Source: Caldivirga sp. (GTDB taxonomy: Archaea > Thermoproteota > Thermoprotei > Thermoproteales > Thermocladiaceae). Taken from it: a stretch of DNA of 17,230 nucleotides. The position numbers and the translations under genes are program-made. The stretch spans positions 1 through 17,230 of the forward strand of contig JAPWUH010000009.1 in the NCBI GenBank assembly GCA_028275645.1. Direction: 5' to 3'. A model generated the notes under the pieces. It was not told where the DNA came from, ran no database searches, and worked only from the letters and a program-made list of their open reading frames with translations. Shown piece by piece: positions 12,839 to 17,230 of this stretch (the first letter of the stretch is position 1; the number at the start of each line of letters is the position of its first letter).

Positions 12839-13258
12839 ATGAAGAATAGCGGAAAGGGTGATACTACAGTTAATGTGAAGGACCTTGGTTCAGAGACCAC
12901 TAGGCGTGTTGAGCAGAAGCCAGCCAACAAAATAAGGATAACATTCATAGAATCGACTGTTGATTCACTTAAGAACACGTCAATAGACGTAGATATGGCT
13001 TACTTCAACTCAGTAACCATAGGGCGTGCGCCAGAGAACATAATAGTCATACCAGATATAACCGTGTCGAGGAGGCATGCCGTGATAAGCAGGGATGTTA
13101 ATGGTTCGCTGGTTTTAACTGATTTAAATAGCAAAAACGGCACTTACGTGTATAATAATGGTGTGTTTGAGCGTGTTAATAAAGTTGAGTTGAGAGATGG
13201 TTTAGTGGTTAGGTTAGGCATGTACACGATAATAAGGGTTAACCTGCTTCATGATTAA
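12839..13258 (+). CDS. Soluble FHA-domain protein (GarA-like layout)
   Basis: FHA domains bind phosphothreonine peptides, so this is probably a phospho-dependent adaptor in Ser/Thr kinase signalling. From ATG 12839 it is 139 aa without membrane segments. The C-terminal FHA domain (about 45-135) has all hallmark residues: VTIGRAPENIIVIPD (GR at 62-63), VSRRHAVI (S77, H80) and LNSKNGTYV (N100, G101). Before it lies a polar tail with threonines, including GSETTRRVEQK (about 17-27). A short tail with a TT site before one FHA domain is the arrangement of bacterial GarA/OdhI, which kinases phosphorylate and thereby switch into a self-bound state; whether that applies here is inference. The gene is convergent with the membrane kinase gene and downstream of the FHA-like membrane gene. 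Confidence 0.9.
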   Translation: MKNSGKGDTTVNVKDLGSETTRRVEQKPANKIRITFIESTVDSLKNTSIDVDMAYFNSVTIGRAPENIIVIPDITVSRRHAVISRDVNGSLVLTDLNSKNGTYVYNNGVFERVNKVELRDGLVVRLGMYTIIRVNLLHD

Positions 13259-13439
13259 GGCATAGTAAGGTAGGTTAGAATCCCTACTGCACATTTTCCG
13301 CTTGATGCTCGGTTGGTTGAGTCTTGTAGTTGGTTTACTTTGCTTGTGGTTTCGTAAGTGCTAGTTGTGGAGGTACACCATGGCTTTGTTCATTCACCTA
13401 ATGGGACTCGGTAATTCATCAATGTTAGAATCAATGAAC
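13259..13439. other. Convergent spacer between the FHA and kinase genes
   Basis: I see no gene here. The plus strand carries several T-rich runs at about 13300-13360 (for example TTGGTTTACTTTGC) that could serve as archaeal transcription stops after the FHA gene. Confidence 0.3.
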
Positions 13440-15062
13440 CTAAGCAGTCCGATTACCCACGTAGTGCCTTGTATTGTAAGTCGCATCACTCTTCGTCATG
13501 TACATCTCCAGCGTTGCCAATACTTCACCTATGCTTGGCCTCATTTGGGGGTCAATGCTTATGCTCCTTAGGATCAAGTTAGCTATGGGTGGAGGTATAC
13601 TTGGGTCTATGGGTGGTAAGAGTCCCCTCAACACGTACTGCTGTGGGTTAAAGCCCATCAACATTTCATAGATTATTAGGCCCAGCGAGTAGATGTCGGC
13701 CTTATCAGTGGCGGCCTTGTTCATAAGGACCTCTGGGGCTGAGTAGGCCAGTGAGAATTGCGATATCTCAACACTACGCCCAGCGTAAACCTTTGATGCG
13801 CCTAAGTCCCCGAGTTTAATTATCCTCCTATCCTTATCTTTAAATAATATATTCTCGGGTTTAAGGTCTAAGTGAAGCATACCCATTTCATGAAGTTCCT
13901 TTAGGGCTAAGGCCACCTCATAAGCTATCCTGACGGCCTCGCTTAAACTCAACTTACCTGTCTCCCTTAAGTAGCGTCTTAGGGAGCCGTATTCCATGTA
14001 ATCCATGACTATGTAGGGTGGGTCCTCAAGGTAGGACTCAAGGTTCCTGTAGGGTAGCTTATCTTCGTTTATGTGGATCTCGTAAACCTTAACAACCCTA
14101 TTACTGTTAACCAGCAGGTAACTCGTCATCTCCCTCTTAAAAGATTGAACAACCTTAAGGTCGCTGGCCAGGGGCGTATTGCCTGGGCTTGTGTACCTAA
14201 GTACCTTTATGGCGTACCTATCATTGCCGTAGCGGCCAAGTAGAACGTAGCTGAAGCCCCCTACATCAATAACCCTCTCAATGTAGTACCTACCGCTAAT
14301 CCAAGCGTCAACCCACGTTTCAGGGGGTGGTATACCCCTATGAAACTTCACCCTTCTAAAGGATGCCAATGCAGGGATTAGGAGCATTGACGCTGCCGGC
14401 ATGATTAACATTGACGGTAGTGATAAAGCTATGGCCAATGCACGCCCAGGTCTACTTGACTTAACCAGGGGTGTGACTAGTGAGAAGCTTGCAAGTAGGC
14501 TTGGTAACACCTGGATAACCCCACCTAGCCTATAGCCCAATATAGCCACTAACATGGGTGCGGACGCCAGGGTATACATCACCCACGCTGGGTATCTATA
14601 CGGTAGTTTAAGTGGTCCACTATATGCCCTCGCCGAGATGTAGATGAGCAATAGGAAGCTGAAGATCATGTACATTAGCGAGTACTCGTTAGCTGACGAC
14701 ATAACCACGAGCACGTAGTAGGAGCCTAAAGTTAAGTAACGGACCCAGGTGGGTAGTTGAAAGATGGTTAATGAAACCGCCGCCAGAATGCCAACCATAG
14801 CCACTAGTTCATTAATGAGGCTCAGTGAATTAACATTACTGTAGGTGATTAAGGCTAGGGCTAGGTAAAGTATGCTCACTGTCGCGTAACTCTTAGCTGG
14901 AGGGAATAGTAACATGGGTAGCATGGTCATTACAACTAGTACTATGGATGTAGCGGGTTCATTAAAGGCCATTCCAATTGCCGTTGATAATACGGCTAAT
15001 GCCGACATTGCGGTTATCCTCTCCGCCGCATCGTAGTATCCATACTTTACCTCACTATGCAT
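13440..15062 (-). CDS. Multi-pass membrane Ser/Thr protein kinase (eukaryotic-like)
   Basis: This protein phosphorylates Ser/Thr on target proteins and is probably membrane-bound with a cytoplasmic kinase. The 540-aa product has about 8-9 hydrophobic segments between residues 16 and 235, then a Hanks-type kinase domain (about 259-522). Kinase landmarks are the Gly-rich loop VGGFSYVLLG (267-276), YAIKVL (K286), helix-C Glu near 311, HLDLKPEN (397-404, with catalytic D399 and N404), DLG (419-421, in place of DFG), and APE (442-444). The residue before the catalytic Asp is Leu, not Arg (HLD rather than HRD), so it is a non-RD kinase. Membrane part first and kinase last is the reverse of the common bacterial PknB order. 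ATG 15062 lies about 28 bp from a TATA box shared with dph2. FHA genes nearby are plausible partners. Confidence 0.92.
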   Translation of the reverse strand: MHSEVKYGYYDAAERITAMSALAVLSTAIGMAFNEPATSIVLVVMTMLPMLLFPPAKSYATVSILYLALALITYSNVNSLSLINELVAMVGILAAVSLTIFQLPTWVRYLTLGSYYVLVVMSSANEYSLMYMIFSFLLLIYISARAYSGPLKLPYRYPAWVMYTLASAPMLVAILGYRLGGVIQVLPSLLASFSLVTPLVKSSRPGRALAIALSLPSMLIMPAASMLLIPALASFRRVKFHRGIPPPETWVDAWISGRYYIERVIDVGGFSYVLLGRYGNDRYAIKVLRYTSPGNTPLASDLKVVQSFKREMTSYLLVNSNRVVKVYEIHINEDKLPYRNLESYLEDPPYIVMDYMEYGSLRRYLRETGKLSLSEAVRIAYEVALALKELHEMGMLHLDLKPENILFKDKDRRIIKLGDLGASKVYAGRSVEISQFSLAYSAPEVLMNKAATDKADIYSLGLIIYEMLMGFNPQQYVLRGLLPPIDPSIPPPIANLILRSISIDPQMRPSIGEVLATLEMYMTKSDATYNTRHYVGNRTA

Positions 15063-15084
15063 CTTAGTTAAGCAACCTATGTAG

Positions 15085-15096
15085 GGTTTATTAACC
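15085..15096. promoter_or_regulatory. Apparently shared bidirectional TATA box (kinase and dph2)
   Basis: GGTTTATTAACC reads as a TATA-like box on both strands. Its centre (15090-15091) is about 28 bp from the kinase ATG (15062, minus strand) and about 26 bp from the dph2 ATG (15116, plus strand). Only 50-53 bp separate the two start codons and no other TATA-like string lies between them. Confidence 0.55.
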
Positions 15097-15115
15097 TAGA
15101 GCCGGATTGCTGATG

Positions 15116-16138
15116 ATGAGGATTGGGGACTTGGTGATAGACGGCATCGAGGAATTAATGGAGCTGGTTAAAGGTAGGAACATAATGATTGAGGCGCCAA
15201 TAGGCCTAATTAACGCCGCGATTGAGTTGTCCAAACTATTGAGTAAGAAACGCGGCGTGGGGGAGGTCATAGTTAGTGGCAGGAATGCCTGGGGTATATG
15301 CGACATAGCCACACCACCCCCCGGTTTCGACCTAGTTCACATTGGTCATGCATTACCACGCAACGTGGAACTACTCATGAACATTAACGGCTTCACCACC
15401 GAGAGGGGTAGGGTAACGGTAATCAATGGTAAGGGGTTTAAGGCTTATGCACTACCAGCCTACTACGTACCTAACGAGGACATTGTAGACGCGTTATCAC
15501 TTAAGTTAAGCGGCTATGAGGGCTCAATACTACTTTACCCATTATTATATAAGTTATACGCCGAATCATTAGCCAGGAAAATACACGGCACAGCCATTGG
15601 GCCATTCACCGGGTGTTTCATGCCGGTTAAGGCTGATAGGATAATTGTTGTTTCTGGGGGATACTTCTACGCCCTGACGGCTAAGCTAATCAACCCAGGT
15701 TCAAGGGTCCTTGTGGCTGATCCGCATAGGCTAGTTGTTGAGGATGTTGAGCCAGTTTTCAGGAGGTACCTTGGCTTAAAGGTTAATGCACTGATGAAGG
15801 CCATTGAGGCTAGAAGAGTGGCCATTGTGTTAACCAGCAAGCCTGGTCAAGGTAACATTAGGCATGCGTTGGATGTTAAGCGCAGGCTAATGGAGAGCGG
15901 TAGGGAGGCGTTCATAGTTTACGTTGATGATGCAACTCCAGATACGTTGAATAGTATTAATGCAGATGCAATAGTCGTTGAGGCTTGCCCAAGGATAGCC
16001 TTAGATGACCTAGATAGGGTCAGTAAACCGCTAATAGCCCCCCTTGAGGTTGAATACGTTATTAAGGGTGACATAAACGGCTACAGGATATCCACCACCA
16101 CAATTATACCGCTTACCGGCATTAAGAGTAGCCATTAG
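15116..16138 (+). CDS. dph2: Diphthamide biosynthesis enzyme Dph2 (archaeal)
   Basis: Dph2 is a non-classical radical SAM enzyme with a [4Fe-4S] cluster. It transfers the 3-amino-3-carboxypropyl group of S-adenosylmethionine to a histidine of elongation factor 2, the first step of diphthamide formation. Archaea use a homodimer. From ATG 15116 the protein is 340 aa, with the three cluster cysteines in GICDIATPP (C62), FTGCFMP (C167) and EACPRIALDD (C291). The positions and spacing closely match the Pyrococcus enzyme as I recall it (C59, C163, C287). The start could also be ATG 15113 (one residue longer) or TTG 15107; the TATA box centred about 26 bp upstream favours 15116. It is divergent from the kinase gene and followed by an 82-bp gap before the DsrE-like gene. 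Confidence 0.93.
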   Translation: MRIGDLVIDGIEELMELVKGRNIMIEAPIGLINAAIELSKLLSKKRGVGEVIVSGRNAWGICDIATPPPGFDLVHIGHALPRNVELLMNINGFTTERGRVTVINGKGFKAYALPAYYVPNEDIVDALSLKLSGYEGSILLYPLLYKLYAESLARKIHGTAIGPFTGCFMPVKADRIIVVSGGYFYALTAKLINPGSRVLVADPHRLVVEDVEPVFRRYLGLKVNALMKAIEARRVAIVLTSKPGQGNIRHALDVKRRLMESGREAFIVYVDDATPDTLNSINADAIVVEACPRIALDDLDRVSKPLIAPLEVEYVIKGDINGYRISTTTIIPLTGIKSSH

Positions 16139-16192
16139 ACCCTTAAGCATGCAGTTGAGTTAGATATATGTGAAATAATGCTTATCTAGGGT

Positions 16193-16214
16193 ATACATTA
16201 ACCATGTATGGGGG
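16193..16214 (+). promoter_or_regulatory. Promoter and Shine-Dalgarno region of the DsrE-like gene
   Basis: TATACATTAA (16193-16202) is a TATA-like box centred about 24 bp before the GTG at 16221. GGGGG at 16210-16214 lies 6 nt before that GTG. An ATG at 16219 is followed at once by TGA (ATGTGA), so GTG 16221 is the usable start. Confidence 0.4.
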
Positions 16215-16220
16215 TTTAAT

Positions 16221-16553
16221 GTGACGTACAGAGTAATTATTCAGGTATCAGATCTAGATAAAGTTAAGGCAGCATTAATATCATGCAGAAACCTGTTGAG
16301 TGACCTAGGCAGTGTTGAGGTTGAGGTGGTGTTTCACCAAACAGCGGTAAAGGCGCTCATCAAGGGTAGTGAATTTGAGAGAGATATCAAGGAGCTCATG
16401 GATAACGGGGTTAAAGTTGTAGCATGTAGGTACGCCATGAAGCTTAACAACATTGGTTATAATGACTTAATCAATGGTATTACTGTAGTTAACACTGGGG
16501 TTGGGGAAATAGTTAGGAAAGTGGCGGAGGGGTGGTTGTACCTACGGTTATGA
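16221..16553 (+). CDS. DsrE/DsrF-like small protein
   Basis: DsrE-family proteins are small alpha/beta proteins. Some carry sulfur on a conserved cysteine and exchange it with TusA and related carriers; many remain uncharacterised. The 110-aa product fits the COG1416-like branch as I recall it: an N-terminal beta strand (YRVIIQVSD), VEVVFHQTAVKALIKGS (34-50), the cysteine strand GVKVVACRYAMK (63-74, C69), then INGITVVNTGVGEIVRK and the terminal EGWLYLRL. No membrane segment or signal is visible. The start is GTG 16221. The gene ends 7 bases before the convergent cyclodeaminase-family gene. A second sulfur-carrier-like gene, tusA, lies about 8 kb away, but there is no direct operon link. Function is not assigned beyond the family. 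Confidence 0.78.
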   Translation: MTYRVIIQVSDLDKVKAALISCRNLLSDLGSVEVEVVFHQTAVKALIKGSEFERDIKELMDNGVKVVACRYAMKLNNIGYNDLINGITVVNTGVGEIVRKVAEGWLYLRL

Positions 16554-16560
16554 GTTTAGA

Positions 16561-17230
16561 CTACTGGCTATAGTCAAACATTCCCCTAAACTCAAGCCTT
16601 AACCCCAGCCCCTCCTTAAGGGCCTTGTCGTAAACGACCTTAGCAGTAACCACGTCCTCTATGGATATGCCGAGGGATTTGAATATTGTTATGGAACTTG
16701 TATTTAACCTACCCTTAACCCTACCCGTGACTATGTCTGATAAAGGAACAACCTTACTCCACACATCACCCCCGGCCATTATTAAGTCGCCTGCCTCCTC
16801 CCTTGCCTGCTCAACATCGTCAACCGCTATTACATCAGCCCTATTCACGGCATCCTGGGTTAACTCAGCCCTATCCCTCCAGTTACTCCCAATAGCATTT
16901 ATGTGTATACCCTCAGGCAGGTAGTCACCCCTTATGAATGGCTCCTTTGAATTCGTGGCGGTGATGAGGACGTCAACCTTACACACCTCCCTATAATCAT
17001 CAACAACCACGGCATCCACGCCACTGGCCCTTATGTATGATGCGAAGGCTTCGGCGTGGGCCCTACTCCTGCTGATAACCTTAACCCTAGTTAACACGCC
17101 CAGTGAGTTAAAGGCCTCAAATTGAGCCCTAGCCTGCCTACCTGACCCAACGATCCCAATTTCCCTAATTGAATTAGCCATGTACCTGCTGGCCACCACT
17201 GAGGCTGCCCCCGTCCTAATTTGCCCAAGT
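16561..17230 (-). CDS. Ornithine cyclodeaminase/mu-crystallin family dehydrogenase (5' truncated by window)
   Basis: Members use NAD(P)H in reactions such as ornithine cyclisation to proline, alanine dehydrogenase, or imine reduction. The minus-strand frame stays open to the window edge and reads LGQIRTGAASVVASRYMAN, the classic family sequence just before the Rossmann fold. The GTG at 17199 is therefore internal, and about the first third of the gene is missing. The visible part has the nucleotide-binding GIVGSGRQARAQ, a second-strand VKVISRSRAHAEAF, the segment DVLITATNSKEPFI, and HINAIGSNWRDRAELTQDAV, which matches family members. It ends in RLEFRGMFDYSQ. It is convergent with the DsrE-like gene, 7 bases away. 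Without the N-terminal substrate-binding residues, I cannot choose between ornithine cyclodeaminase, archaeal alanine dehydrogenase and other family activities. Confidence 0.9.
   Translation of the reverse strand, partial: LGQIRTGAASVVASRYMANSIREIGIVGSGRQARAQFEAFNSLGVLTRVKVISRSRAHAEAFASYIRASGVDAVVVDDYREVCKVDVLITATNSKEPFIRGDYLPEGIHINAIGSNWRDRAELTQDAVNRADVIAVDDVEQAREEAGDLIMAGGDVWSKVVPLSDIVTGRVKGRLNTSSITIFKSLGISIEDVVTAKVVYDKALKEGLGLRLEFRGMFDYSQ

Noticed and set aside
13365..13571. Plus-strand open frame of 68 codons
   Set aside because: Its 3' two thirds are antisense to the kinase gene, and it shows no promoter or recognisable domain.
1..17230. CRISPR array, integrase, toxin-antitoxin pair or defence genes
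   Set aside because: No regularly spaced repeats and no protein motifs of these classes were seen on either strand.

Overview
The window looks like chromosome from a hyperthermophilic crenarchaeon. The grounds are an archaeal RNA polymerase subunit D with a cysteine-rich Fe-S insert, a three-cysteine archaeal Dph2, an NreA-type repair protein, heavy AGG (Arg) usage, many GTG starts, and TATA-like boxes centred about 24-30 nt before start codons, which implies mostly leaderless mRNAs. From memory of these families I favour Thermoproteales (Caldivirga/Vulcanisaeta-like), but the sequence alone does not prove the genus.

Layout. (1) 1-3482 (+): branched-chain amino-acid genes, namely acetolactate synthase large subunit (5' truncated by the window), a very short ACT-domain small subunit, ketol-acid reductoisomerase, then a LeuC-type dehydratase subunit with its own promoter. 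(2) 3544-5059: rpoD (-) and a divergent unrecognised 160-aa gene (+) whose 3' end overlaps moeA. (3) 5034-8523: moeA (-) and a SelD-like/acylphosphatase fusion (-), divergent from a TusA-family sulfur carrier (+). This is a plausible selenium/sulfur/molybdopterin neighbourhood. (4) 8524-9471: no intact gene. On the minus strand it holds the decayed remains of a GH13 amylase of the neopullulanase/cyclomaltodextrinase type, interrupted by a GC-rich foreign segment. (5) 9472-12236 (+): an aldose-1-epimerase-like gene, nreA, and a membrane protein with a degenerate FHA-like tail, overlapping nreA. (6) 12237-12838: intergenic, with one possible minus-strand relic. (7) 12839-15060s: a soluble FHA protein (+) and a multi-pass membrane Ser/Thr kinase (-), probably one phospho-signalling module with the membrane FHA-like protein. 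(8) 15113-17230: dph2 (+), divergent from the kinase across what looks like a single shared TATA box; a DsrE-like protein (+); and an ornithine cyclodeaminase/mu-crystallin family gene (-) cut by the window edge.

The most notable items are the SelD-like/acylphosphatase fusion beside TusA, the hidden GH13 relic with its GC-rich insertion, and the kinase/FHA cluster, in which the soluble FHA protein has the layout of bacterial GarA/OdhI (a Thr-containing tail before one FHA domain). No tRNA, rRNA, CRISPR array or intact insertion sequence was found.
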